In this document: in pieces, positions 1 through 6,575 of the stretch
How the letters are laid out: each line of letters begins with the position of its first letter
Numbering within the stretch: the first letter of the stretch is position 1
Source of the DNA: Acidobacteriota bacterium
GTDB taxonomy: Bacteria > Acidobacteriota > Terriglobia > Terriglobales > Acidobacteriaceae
NCBI GenBank assembly: GCA_025353435.1
Contig: JANXQR010000634.1
Span: forward strand, 1-15,669
DNA length: 15,669 nt
Direction: 5' to 3'
Program-made: the position numbers and the translations under genes
Notes under the pieces: generated by a model
Databases searched by the model: none
The model's input: the letters and a program-made list of their open reading frames with translations, nothing else
What the model was told of the DNA's origin: nothing

Positions 1-161
1 CCGTGTCGGCCTTGATCGCGAATATCAATCGCCTTTTTAGGGTCACTCCAATCGCAGATCCTGGGGCGGCTAACGCAAAAAATTATCTCGAGTTGATCGC
101 CCTCTCTGGGTTCGATTCACGAGATGGGCCCGACGCGCTCATTGCTTTTCAGGAACCGTGA
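1..161 (+). CDS. Possible 3' end of an unidentified gene (partial)
   Basis: A reading frame is open from the left edge and stops at TGA 159-161, giving about 52 residues. The end reads roughly as a mixed helix with hydrophobic patches (ANINRLFRVTPIADPG, then NYLELIALSGFD). Both other forward frames have stops within the first 40 bases. The sharp change to AT-rich DNA just after the stop supports a gene boundary here. I do not recognise the family, and an open frame this short could be chance. Nothing about function can be said from the fragment. Confidence 0.4.
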   Translation, partial: VSALIANINRLFRVTPIADPGAANAKNYLELIALSGFDSRDGPDALIAFQEP

Positions 162-373
162 CAACAATTAGGTGTGGAGTTTCAACAGGTTGTCCATTCG
201 ATCTGAACGCGAGAGGCTGGTTCCGCAAAATGACACTAATATTAATTTTATCGGTAGTTATATACCGTTTATATTGAATTGTTATCTTAAATGGCAACAT
301 TATTCCTTTAATTAATCTTAAACTCGGCAAGGCTCGACTTCTCTCACTTTGCAATGCCAAATTCGTTACTTCC

Positions 374-394
374 GCATAAACGTTAGATTTATGC
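374..394. promoter_or_regulatory. Inverted repeat, candidate HipB operator
   Basis: Perfect 7-base arms GCATAAA (374-380) and TTTATGC (388-394) are separated by 7 bases. The repeat sits 6 bases upstream of the predicted -35 box of hipB. HipB-type antitoxins are known to bind inverted repeats near their own promoter. The assignment rests only on symmetry and position. The sequence is not the E. coli HipB operator consensus. Confidence 0.4.
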
Positions 395-400
395 CAGTTA

Positions 401-429
401 TTGTCTTAATTGAATGATAGCGGTAAAAT
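401..429 (+). promoter_or_regulatory. Predicted hipBA promoter, near-leaderless
   Basis: TTGTCT (401-406) and TAAAAT (424-429) are separated by 17 bases, matching sigma70 boxes at 4/6 and 5/6 positions. The -10 box ends 9 bases before the hipB ATG at 439, so transcription would begin about 2-3 bases before the start codon. No Shine-Dalgarno sequence precedes the ATG, which fits a leaderless message. Confidence 0.5.
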
Positions 430-438
430 TACTCCAGT

Positions 439-789
439 ATGGAAGATTTGTCACTCAAGTCGTTGGTGGAATTGCAGGCTGTTCTGGGCGAGCAACTGAA
501 GCAGCTTCGCATTGCGAAGAACCTGGATCAGATTACGACTGCCGAGAAGGCCGGTATCTCAGAAAAGGCGTTGCGCAACCTGGAGGCGGGTCGAGGCTCC
601 ACTGTTGAGTCGATGCTGCGAGTTCTCAAGGCTCTGGATTCTCTGAGCGGCCTGCAGCTGATTGCTCCGGCACCTTCGATCAGCCCGCTGGCCCTGTTGC
701 GGCATACGAGAGTGCGCCGGCGAGTGCGCCGGTCTCGCAAAGAGTCAAGGGCAGCCGACGTGCAGCCCGCGGCCCGCGGGATTGAGTAA
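439..789 (+). CDS. hipB: HipB-like antitoxin, XRE-family helix-turn-helix
   Basis: This 116-residue protein has an XRE/Cro helix-turn-helix at about residues 11-72. The pattern (LKQLRIAKNLDQITTAEKAG, then SEKALRNLEAG and ESMLRVLKAL) is typical of HipB antitoxins that bind DNA and sequester a HipA kinase. A proline-containing linker (residues 77-87) leads to an Arg-rich tail with the repeated RVRR unit, longer than the 88-residue E. coli HipB. It lies 2 bases upstream of hipA in the usual antitoxin-first order. The promoter and inverted repeat upstream suggest autoregulation. Family assignment is firm from motif and context; DNA target and partner specificity are inferred. Confidence 0.9.
   Translation: MEDLSLKSLVELQAVLGEQLKQLRIAKNLDQITTAEKAGISEKALRNLEAGRGSTVESMLRVLKALDSLSGLQLIAPAPSISPLALLRHTRVRRRVRRSRKESRAADVQPAARGIE
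710..733 (+). repeat. 12-base tandem duplication inside hipB
   Basis: GAGTGCGCCGGC (710-721) is followed directly by GAGTGCGCCGGT (722-733), differing at one base. In the hipB frame it encodes the RVRR-RVRR stretch of the basic tail, so the charged tail seems to have grown by a small in-frame duplication. Confidence 0.7.
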
Positions 790-791
790 CC

Positions 792-2084
792 ATGAAGGAT
801 GTGGCCGTTGTCGAGGTGCGGATCTGGGGGCGGCTGGCTGGCGCAGTCACGCTCGATCCAACAATTGGCTACTACGTCTTTGAATACGATGCTGCCTGGA
901 AACGGGGTGGACAGGAGCTGGCGCCGCTGCAGATGCCGCTCGCAGACGCGCGCGCGACCTTCATTTTTCCCACTCTGCCGGAGGCCACCTATTTCCGTTT
1001 GCCGGCACTTTTGGCGGATGCTCTTCCGGACGATTTCGGCAATGCGCTGATTGAGGCCTGGATGGCTCAACGAGGCATCGACAAGGGCGCGATCACGGTA
1101 CTCGACCGCCTGGCCTACATGGGAAAAAGAGGGATGGGCGCGCTGGAGTTCAGGCCGGCGCGGGGTTCGCACAATGAGAGTACCGCTCCCGTGGAGATGA
1201 AGGAGCTTGTGGAGGAAGCCCGCAAGCTTGTTCAAGGCACGGTGGACGTTGACCGCGATGCGCAGGCCGTGCTGGCCAACATTATCAAGGTGGGAACCTC
1301 AGCGGGGGGTGCGCGCGCCAAGGCGGTGATCGCGTGGAACCCGGCAACCGATGAAGTGCGCAGCGGGCAGTTTGACGCTGCCGCTGGATTTGAGCACTGG
1401 CTGCTGAAGTTTGATGGAATGGGGAGTGACAAGGAGCTGGGCACGAGCGAGGGCTACGGCCGCATTGAGTATGCCTATCACCTGATGGCGGCGGCTGCGG
1501 GAATCGAGATGGCGCCGTGCCGACTGCTGGAGGAGAACGGGCGCGCGCACTTTATGACGAAGCGGTTTGACCGCGTTGTGGTTGACGGCAAGACGGTGAA
1601 GCACCATGTGCAGTCGCTGTGCGGAATGAGCCATCTGGATTTCAGGCAGCGCGCGACCAACGATTATGCACAGCTGTTTATGGCCATTGCCAAACTGGGC
1701 ATGGATGATGAGGCGAAGACCCAGGCGTTCCGGCGCATGGCGTTCAACGTGATGGCGCGCAACTGCGACGACCACACCAAGAACTTTGCGTTCCTGCTGC
1801 GACAGGGTGAGGCGTGGACGCTGGCCCCCGCCTATGATTTGACGCATGCTTACAACCCCAAAGGCAAATGGACTTATCAGCATTTGATGAGCGTGAACGG
1901 GAAGTTCAAGGACATTACGCGGGAGGATCTGCTGGAAGTTGGCGATCGTTTTGGAGTGAGAAAGCCTGCGGTTGCCTTGGCAGATGTGCGGGCGGCGATG
2001 GACAACTGGCCGGAGTTTGCGGTGCGAGCGGCAATGGCGCCGGCATTGAAGGATCGTGTCGCCGAGGATCTGCTGATGCTTTGA
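792..2084 (+). CDS. hipA: HipA-family Ser/Thr kinase toxin
   Basis: This 430-residue protein is close to the 440 of E. coli HipA. Its N-terminal part (about 1-125) resembles the HipA N1 domain. The glycine-rich motif GTSAGGARAK is at 168-177; S170 matches the position of the E. coli autophosphorylated Ser150. The catalytic segment NCDDHTKNF is at 324-332, where D326 corresponds to D309 of E. coli, followed by LAPAYDL (344-350) with metal-binding D349. All kinase signatures look intact. HipA proteins phosphorylate aminoacyl-tRNA synthetases (GltX in E. coli), halting translation and promoting dormancy; the target here is unknown. It begins 2 bases after hipB with a poor ribosome-binding site, suggesting translational coupling. 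Confidence 0.93.
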   Translation: MKDVAVVEVRIWGRLAGAVTLDPTIGYYVFEYDAAWKRGGQELAPLQMPLADARATFIFPTLPEATYFRLPALLADALPDDFGNALIEAWMAQRGIDKGAITVLDRLAYMGKRGMGALEFRPARGSHNESTAPVEMKELVEEARKLVQGTVDVDRDAQAVLANIIKVGTSAGGARAKAVIAWNPATDEVRSGQFDAAAGFEHWLLKFDGMGSDKELGTSEGYGRIEYAYHLMAAAAGIEMAPCRLLEENGRAHFMTKRFDRVVVDGKTVKHHVQSLCGMSHLDFRQRATNDYAQLFMAIAKLGMDDEAKTQAFRRMAFNVMARNCDDHTKNFAFLLRQGEAWTLAPAYDLTHAYNPKGKWTYQHLMSVNGKFKDITREDLLEVGDRFGVRKPAVALADVRAAMDNWPEFAVRAAMAPALKDRVAEDLLML

Positions 2085-2087
2085 GGC

Positions 2088-2624
2088 CTACTTGACGCCC
2101 TTGTCGGGATTCCATGCGCCTTCGAGTTTGCGGACGTAGAGGATCTGGCCGATGTGGTATGCATTATGCGCGCCGATGTGGGCGATGAGCGAGGCGTTGG
2201 CGGCCAGCTTGGCGTCGTCTGCCGATTGCACGGCGGTTTCCCAGTCGGCAAGTACCTGATTGAGCTTCTTGACCAGGTCGTTCCAATCCGCGGCGCTGAA
2301 TTTGTCGAAGGTCTCGTTGTTATTGCCGTCGAAGGCGGGCGGCTTTTCTCCCTTGAACTGGGTGAGGGAGCGCTGATCCCAATACCAGATGTGGTAGGCG
2401 AGCTGGCCTACGGAGTGGCCGTCTTTGCCGGCGGGTTTCCACTGCGCCTGCTCGGCAGTGAGGCCGTCGATGGCGATGGAGGCGGGGACGTACCAATCTT
2501 CCTGATTGTGGGAGTTGCGGAGCTGCTCGAGGAGCACGCCGCGGAGATCGGTGGGGGATTTTTTGTCTTGCGCGGCGGCGGAAATCGCAAGGACAAGGAG
2601 AAACATCGCGGTCAGTTTTTTCAT
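2088..2624 (-). CDS. Exported DinB-like protein
   Basis: This 178-residue protein starts at ATG 2624, chosen because GAGAGG lies 8 bases upstream and because it opens a clear signal peptide (MKKLTAMFLLVLAISAAAQ, cleavage near residue 19). The rest fits the DinB four-helix metal-binding fold: His78 in YHIWYWDQR and the hallmark H-x3-H-x-G-Q with H153, H157 and Q160. DinB-fold proteins include bacillithiol- or mycothiol-dependent transferases, but most are uncharacterised. An export signal on a DinB fold suggests a periplasmic or outer-surface role. The gene ends 3 bases from the convergent hipA stop and diverges from the DoxX-like gene. Substrate unknown. Confidence 0.85.
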   Translation of the reverse strand: MKKLTAMFLLVLAISAAAQDKKSPTDLRGVLLEQLRNSHNQEDWYVPASIAIDGLTAEQAQWKPAGKDGHSVGQLAYHIWYWDQRSLTQFKGEKPPAFDGNNNETFDKFSAADWNDLVKKLNQVLADWETAVQSADDAKLAANASLIAHIGAHNAYHIGQILYVRKLEGAWNPDKGVK

Positions 2625-2652
2625 CGTGAAGACCTCTCGGGGAAACGGGATG

Positions 2653-2668
2653 AGCGGAGTATACCGCT
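2653..2668 (-). promoter_or_regulatory. Possible -10 box with flanking inverted repeat (DinB-like gene)
   Basis: On the minus strand TATACT (2663-2658) matches the -10 consensus at 5/6 positions and would give a leader of about 25-30 bases containing the GAGAGG ribosome-binding site. It is framed by AGCGG (2653-2657) and CCGCT (2664-2668), a 5-base inverted repeat. No convincing -35 box is seen. Confidence 0.3.
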
Positions 2669-2725
2669 GCTGGTGCTCCGGTTGATGCGCTGATCGAGCC
2701 GGGTGGGAACTCTGCTCGATTGCCG

Positions 2726-2754
2726 TCGACAACGGCCGGTGATCTCTGTGTACT
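2726..2754 (+). promoter_or_regulatory. Possible promoter of the DoxX-like gene
   Basis: TCGACA (2726-2731) and TGTACT (2749-2754) are spaced by 17 bases, matching sigma70 boxes at 5/6 and 4/6. Transcription would start near 2761, just before the GGAGG at 2764-2768. Confidence 0.35.
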
Positions 2755-2775
2755 GTGGACTGCGGAGGCCTGCCG

Positions 2776-3552
2776 ATGAATCGGAAGCTGCAACCTGCAC
2801 TGACCTTGTTTGCTTTGGGAATGATTGGCCTTGGCGTGCTGGCTCTGGTGGTGGGCGACTTCGCAATGGGATGGCAGCCGGTGGCAGCGTGGGTGCCGGG
2901 GCGGACGGCGCTTGCATATTTGTCTGGCGTGATCATGCTGGTGGGTGGAGTGGGATTGTTGTTCGAGGCCACGGCGAAATGGGCGGTCCGCGTGCTGTTC
3001 CCTTACCTGATTGTGTGGGTGCTGCTGAAGGTGCCGGCAGTGGTGGTGGCGTGGCGGATTGAGGGTGTGTGGCTGGGCATTGGCGAGGTTGCGATGCTGA
3101 TGGCCGGCGGCTGGGTGTTGTTTGCGCGACTGGACGGGGCGGCGCCGGATTCGTGGCTGGGATTCGCCGTGGGAGACCGGGGCGTGCAGCTGGCGCGGAT
3201 TGTGTTTGGACTGGCGGTGGTGCCGGTGGGGTTGTCGCACTTGATTTATACGCCGCAGACGGTGGGGTTTGTGCCCGCGTGGCTGCCATACAGGATTGGC
3301 TGGGCTTACCTTACCGGCGCTGGGCAAATGGCTTGCGGGCTGGGGATTCTGTTCGGGATGTGGCGGCGCGTTGCGGCTTGGGCAGAGGCTGGGATGGTGA
3401 CGCTGTTTACGCTGCTGATCTGGCTGCCGGCCGTGGCGATGAAACCCACGACGCGGCTGCCATGGACCGGGATGTGGATCAGCTGGGCAATTGGCGCGGC
3501 GGCGTGGGTGCTGGCCCAAGAAATGGGACCAAGGGTGGGCGAGCGGGGCTGA
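2776..3552 (+). CDS. Integral membrane protein, two tandem DoxX-like halves
   Basis: I start this 258-residue protein at ATG 2776 because GGAGG lies 7 bases upstream; a GTG at 2755 would only add seven polar residues. About eight hydrophobic segments are visible. Residues about 8-118 and 138-247 look like two copies of one four-helix unit: GRTALAYLSGVIMLVGGVGL (42-61) corresponds to YRIGWAYLTGAGQMACGLGI (172-191), and both are followed by a basic turn and two more helices. The pattern resembles DoxX-type proteins, normally a single unit of about 130-150 residues. Function is unknown; quinone- or redox-linked roles are known for some relatives. It diverges from the exported DinB-like gene. Confidence 0.75.
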   Translation: MNRKLQPALTLFALGMIGLGVLALVVGDFAMGWQPVAAWVPGRTALAYLSGVIMLVGGVGLLFEATAKWAVRVLFPYLIVWVLLKVPAVVVAWRIEGVWLGIGEVAMLMAGGWVLFARLDGAAPDSWLGFAVGDRGVQLARIVFGLAVVPVGLSHLIYTPQTVGFVPAWLPYRIGWAYLTGAGQMACGLGILFGMWRRVAAWAEAGMVTLFTLLIWLPAVAMKPTTRLPWTGMWISWAIGAAAWVLAQEMGPRVGERG

Positions 3553-3579
3553 TTGTCACGCCGCGCTGCCGTGCGCGAA

Positions 3580-4098
3580 TCACGGCTTGGGCTTCTTTGC
3601 GTCGATTCCGGCCCACAGGTCGAGAGTCCACAGTTCCTGCAAGCCGCACGCCTTGAGATACAGGAACAACTGCATGCGGTAAGCGCTGTAGTGGCATAAC
3701 ACCATCCACACAAGCCACGAGCCGCGGGTTCCCTTGTTCCCGAACATCTCCATTTCGGCGCGCAGTTCATCGTCGGTGAGCGGCTCCACCAGTTCAGCGA
3801 ACAAAGCGGTCTGTGCGGCGATTGCGGCGATGTTTTCCTGCAGGCTGCGCTGCTTTGCCTCGGCCTCATGGGTTCGCCACGCAGTGCGCCACGCGTCCAT
3901 GTCGAATACGCCGGCATGGATGGTGCGGAGATGGATGGGCGCAAAGATCGACAGGTATTGCAGCAATTCAAGAAGGCTGCGCTGCCCGGGAGCGGGACGG
4001 TAGTCTGCCATCGCGGGCTCGATTTTTGACGACAGATGGAGCAGGACGCGCACTTCATGCTGAAGACGTCCCATCAGCTCCGGCTTTGAGAGAACCAT
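3580..4098 (-). CDS. DinB-fold protein, cytoplasmic, metal site probably incomplete
   Basis: This 172-residue protein has a strong ribosome-binding site (GGAGGG before ATG 4098) and no signal peptide. The predicted all-helical layout and the C-terminal segment LCHYSAYRMQLFLYLKACG (134-152) resemble the last helix of DinB-superfamily proteins, which often read H-x3-H-R-x-Q-L. Here His136 is kept but Tyr140 stands where the second His is expected, with Q143 after it. His56 in APIHLRTIHAG could be another ligand. It converges with the DoxX-like gene (27 bases between stops). No function can be assigned; assignment to the DinB superfamily is moderately supported. Confidence 0.7.
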   Translation of the reverse strand: MVLSKPELMGRLQHEVRVLLHLSSKIEPAMADYRPAPGQRSLLELLQYLSIFAPIHLRTIHAGVFDMDAWRTAWRTHEAEAKQRSLQENIAAIAAQTALFAELVEPLTDDELRAEMEMFGNKGTRGSWLVWMVLCHYSAYRMQLFLYLKACGLQELWTLDLWAGIDAKKPKP

Positions 4099-4160
4099 GT
4101 TGCCCTCCGTTTGCGGCAGCGCGATTGCCGGCCGTGCTTTGCTTGCTTGGAAATTATCGC

Positions 4161-4188
4161 TTCACACCCTGTCTCCCAGTGCGATAAA
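4161..4188 (+). promoter_or_regulatory. Predicted promoter of the PA14 protein, leaderless type
   Basis: TTCACA (4161-4166) and GATAAA (4183-4188) are spaced by 16 bases, matching sigma70 boxes at 5/6 and 4/6. The -10 box ends 8 bases before ATG 4197 and there is no Shine-Dalgarno sequence, so the message would start at or just before the start codon. Confidence 0.4.
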
Positions 4189-4196
4189 GTTCGGCA

Positions 4197-5693
4197 ATGT
4201 CCAGCAATATTTTCCGGTACCGCGTGGGTCTTCTTGGCGTGTGCCTTGCCGCTTCGTTTTGTGTTCCATGCTTCGCGCAAGAGGCTGCGCCGGCGACTTC
4301 GACCGATGTTCCGATGGTGCTGCACATCAGCGCCAGCGAGGTGGTGCTGGATGTAGTGGCGCGCGACGCGCAGCATGCTCCCGTGAACGATCTGGCCGAG
4401 AGTGACTTCCAGGTGTTTGAGACTGGCAAGCACGCTGACAAGAATCCGCGGCATATCCTGTCGCTGCGCATGATTGATCCGCACAAGGATGCCAGCCATG
4501 CGGGTTCATCCGACAGCGGCTTTCGCATCAGTACGGGGGCCACCTGCGCGCTGAACACCACCGTGCACTATGAGATTGCGATTCAGGCTGGATCGGAGCC
4601 CGGCTATCACCAGGTGCTGGTGAAGACCACGCGGCCGGGGGTCACGCTGTCGTTTCGGCATCGCTATTATGTGGGCGAGGCTCAGGACATCGCGCCGGCG
4701 AAGAACAAGAAGACTGATGATATTGCGCTGAGCGAGGCGGCGTGCTTTCATCCGCTGATTCCGCCCACGCTGGCCGTCTCCGCGCATCCCATGGTTATTC
4801 CGGGCAGAAAGTCTACGGCGTACGCGGTCATCGTGCGGCCGGAGTCGTTTCCGGGCATCGGACTGAATGGGACGAACACCCATGTCCAGCTTGATTTTGG
4901 CCTGTGCACGTTTGATGCGTCCGGAAATTTCGCGCAGTATCTGCACTCCACCACAGACAAACAGCTTGATGCGGCGGCCATGGAGAAGGCGCAGACGCAC
5001 GGGCTGGTGAACTTCCTTGAAGTGCCTGGCGACAAGCCGCCGGACCTGGCGCGGCTGGTGGTGAGGGACCGCACCACCGGCAACCTGGGGATTGTGGACG
5101 TGGCGCGGCCGTTGTCACTCGCGGCGCAGGGTGACAACACGAAAAAGCAGGAGCGGCCCGTGGGATCTGTCCGGGCTTTTGGGTCGGTAACCCCGCTGCA
5201 GAACGCCTTTTGCGGCGACGTCTACGATCTCTCCTCCGGCGGTTCGACGCTACCCGAGTTCTGGAACCTTGAACCCGTGGGCTCCATCTACACTGACAAG
5301 CTCAATGTCGTCGACCAGGACATGACCAATTCCGACGGCATTCCCGGCGTGACGCGCAACGTCAAGTGGTTCGGCGTGGATTATTACGGCGAGTTTTACA
5401 TCGCCAATCCGGGCGACTATGTGTTCGAGATCGAGTCCGACGATGGCTCCCACGTCGAAATCGACAATCAGCTTCTCATCGAGCTTGACGGGATTCACCC
5501 GGCGCTGGTTAAGAGCGCGCACACAACACTCGCTGCCGGACGACACGCGATCCACATCCCGTATTTCCAAGGGTCGCCGCCGGGGCTGGCGCTGATTCTG
5601 AGCATCAAGCCGCCGGGGGGCTCGATGAAGCCGTTCAATTTGGGTGAGTATGCGGCGCCGGTTGGGGCGGAGGGTGCGGCGGCGGCGAAGTGA
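4197..5693 (+). CDS. Secreted protein: core-less VWFA-related scaffold plus PA14 domain
   Basis: This 498-residue protein has a signal peptide at 1-28 (ending CFAQ). Residues 40-100 match the start of the acidobacterial VWFA-related family: a VVLDVVARD strand, then VNDLAESDFQVFETGK. Residues 118-160 (YEIAIQAGSEPGYHQVLVKT, then RPGVTLSFRHRYYVG) look like the end of that same family. The VWA domain that should lie between them, with its metal-binding DxSxS, is absent. A beta-rich middle (about 190-330) is unassigned. Residues about 355-475 form a PA14 domain with DDGSHVEIDNQLLIELDG (415-432), a glycan-binding or adhesion module in many bacterial proteins. Likely envelope or extracellular; ligand unknown. 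It stands alone, 54 bases ahead of the next operon. Confidence 0.75.
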   Translation: MSSNIFRYRVGLLGVCLAASFCVPCFAQEAAPATSTDVPMVLHISASEVVLDVVARDAQHAPVNDLAESDFQVFETGKHADKNPRHILSLRMIDPHKDASHAGSSDSGFRISTGATCALNTTVHYEIAIQAGSEPGYHQVLVKTTRPGVTLSFRHRYYVGEAQDIAPAKNKKTDDIALSEAACFHPLIPPTLAVSAHPMVIPGRKSTAYAVIVRPESFPGIGLNGTNTHVQLDFGLCTFDASGNFAQYLHSTTDKQLDAAAMEKAQTHGLVNFLEVPGDKPPDLARLVVRDRTTGNLGIVDVARPLSLAAQGDNTKKQERPVGSVRAFGSVTPLQNAFCGDVYDLSSGGSTLPEFWNLEPVGSIYTDKLNVVDQDMTNSDGIPGVTRNVKWFGVDYYGEFYIANPGDYVFEIESDDGSHVEIDNQLLIELDGIHPALVKSAHTTLAAGRHAIHIPYFQGSPPGLALILSIKPPGGSMKPFNLGEYAAPVGAEGAAAAK

Positions 5694-5711
5694 TGTGCGG
5701 GATGAGCGTCG

Positions 5712-5755
5712 GTTGCCATCGGCCTGACTCGGGCGCAGAATAGACACATGGCAAC
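5712..5755. promoter_or_regulatory. Inverted repeat bracketing the antitoxin promoter
   Basis: GTTGCCAT (5712-5719) and ATGGCAAC (5748-5755) are perfect 8-base reverse complements, 36 bases apart centre to centre. One arm covers the -35 box, the other covers the start codon. Ribbon-helix-helix antitoxins often bind repeated half-sites around their own promoter, so this is a candidate autoregulatory site. The long gap makes it less certain. Confidence 0.35.
5713..5741 (+). promoter_or_regulatory. Predicted promoter of the RHH-PIN operon, leaderless type
   Basis: TTGCCA (5713-5718) and CAGAAT (5736-5741) are spaced by 17 bases, matching sigma70 boxes at 5/6 and 4/6. The predicted start of transcription, 7 bases after the -10 box, is the A of ATG 5748. 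No Shine-Dalgarno sequence is present. Confidence 0.4.
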
Positions 5756-5999
5756 TGGCGAAACCCCGATTCCAGACCTCCCTGTCTCGCTCTTGGCTGA
5801 GATTGAGAGAGTAGCGCGCGAGCAGGGACGGTCAGTGAGCCAAGTGCTCGCAGACGCAGTTATCCGCTACCTGCGCGATGAGCAGTGGCAGCGTCTGAAG
5901 ACGTATGGGCGCGAGAGAGCGACGGCGATGGGTCTCACCGAAGCCGATGTGCCTCGACTGGTTGAGGAATCGCGCCGTGAAAATGGGCAAGCCCGCTAG
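5748..5999 (+). CDS. Ribbon-helix-helix (CopG-like) antitoxin
   Basis: This 83-residue protein carries a ribbon-helix-helix pattern at about residues 8-45: a short beta strand (PDLPVSLLAEIERVAREQG), then SVSQVLADAVIRYLRDEQW. The charged C-terminal part (46-83) would be the toxin-binding tail. Such antitoxins dimerise, bind operator DNA and neutralise a partner RNase. Its TAG stop shares one base with the GTG start of the PIN gene (TAGTG, 5997-6001), so the two are probably translationally coupled. The repeat at 5712-5755 may be its operator. Assignment rests on the fold pattern and the partner. Confidence 0.8.
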   Translation: MATGETPIPDLPVSLLAEIERVAREQGRSVSQVLADAVIRYLRDEQWQRLKTYGRERATAMGLTEADVPRLVEESRRENGQAR

Positions 6000-6409
6000 T
6001 GCTGCGCGTTACGGCTGACTCCAACATTTACATTTCAGCCCTCAACTTCGGGGGAATTCCGGACAAGATTCTTGATCTGGCGCGCGATGGCTGGATCGAA
6101 CTCGCCGTTTCAGGCGCCATTCTTGATGAAGTGGTTCGCGTCTTGCAAGACAAGTTTGGTTGGTCTCAGGATGCCGTGGGAATGGCGCGGATACAAATCT
6201 GTGGGTTCGCGGAGTTGGTAACGCCGGATCGAGCGATCGAGGTGGTGAAGGACGACCCGACTGACAATCGCATTCTGGAATGCGCTGCGATGGGCGGCTC
6301 GGCGTTTCTGGTGACCGGAGACAGGCATCTTTTGAAACTAGGGCGGTTTGAGGGCACGCTAATTGTCGCGCCTTCCGTCTTCCTTGAAATCATGGCCAAA
6401 TTGAAATAG
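5999..6409 (+). CDS. PIN-domain toxin RNase
   Basis: This 136-residue single-domain protein matches the PIN family of putative toxin components. The four acidic residues of the metal site are visible: D7 in TADSNIYISAL, E44 in ILDEVVRVL, D89 in DDPTDNRILE and D108 in VTGDRHLL. PIN toxins cleave RNA, often tRNA or rRNA, using Mg2+ or Mn2+. The GTG start overlaps the antitoxin stop by one base; no other start is plausible. All catalytic positions are kept, so the toxin is probably active. The RNA target cannot be predicted. Confidence 0.88.
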   Translation: MLRVTADSNIYISALNFGGIPDKILDLARDGWIELAVSGAILDEVVRVLQDKFGWSQDAVGMARIQICGFAELVTPDRAIEVVKDDPTDNRILECAAMGGSAFLVTGDRHLLKLGRFEGTLIVAPSVFLEIMAKLK

Positions 6410-6538
6410 ATCCGAACGGCGTTGGGGGCGAGGGCCACCTGACCCGGATCAACAATATTCTTGCGAATCTGATGGAGGCGGAACGGCGGGCGGGGTCGGG
6501 AGATCGTTGGGGGCTGCGGGTGAGGTTACTCAATACGT

Positions 6539-6567
6539 TTGACTGTTAATCTCACCCTATGTAGACT
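6539..6567 (+). promoter_or_regulatory. Predicted padR promoter, leaderless type
   Basis: TTGACT (6539-6544) and TAGACT (6562-6567) are spaced by exactly 17 bases, matching sigma70 boxes at 5/6 and 4/6. The -10 box ends 6 bases before ATG 6574, which puts the expected transcription start on the start codon. There is no Shine-Dalgarno sequence. Confidence 0.5.
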
Positions 6568-6575
6568 TACTACAT
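6559..6575. promoter_or_regulatory. Candidate PadR operator over -10 box and start codon
   Basis: ATGTAG (6559-6564) and CTACAT (6570-6575) form a perfect 6-base inverted repeat around a 5-base centre. PadR-family regulators are known to bind ATGT/ACAT-type palindromes. Here the site covers the predicted -10 box and the first two bases of the padR start codon, so PadR binding would block its own transcription. Confidence 0.6.

Larger units (their letters stand above)
162..438. other. AT-rich intergenic region upstream of hipBA
   Basis: This 277-base stretch is clearly richer in A and T than the rest of the window, and I see no convincing gene in it. A 73-codon frame on the minus strand (139-360) has no recognisable domain and no good ribosome-binding site. 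It contains a short inverted repeat CGGTA-N6-TACCG at 252-267, the better repeat at 374-394, and the hipB promoter at its right end. The composition could mark a transferred junction or simply a regulatory region. Confidence 0.5.

Noticed and set aside
252..267. Inverted repeat CGGTA-N6-TACCG as a HipB operator
   Set aside because: It is about 170 bases upstream of the hipB start with only 5-base arms; the repeat at 374-394 is better placed and longer.
139..360. 73-codon minus-strand frame in the AT-rich gap
   Set aside because: No domain, poor start context, and overlap with the possible tail of the left-edge gene.
528..1235. 235-codon minus-strand frame opposite hipB and hipA
   Set aside because: It has no recognisable motif and is fully covered by two well-supported plus-strand genes.
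2320..3519. 399-codon minus-strand frame opposite the DoxX-like gene
   Set aside because: The product is a Pro/His/Arg/Gln-rich string typical of the antisense of a GC-rich membrane protein gene, and it also runs across the real DinB-like start.
6388..6549. Open frame of about 53 codons (contains GHLTRINNILANLMEAER) between the PIN gene and padR
   Set aside because: It has no plausible start codon near its beginning, overlaps the PIN gene end and matches no family I recognise. It could be a gene remnant but cannot be supported.
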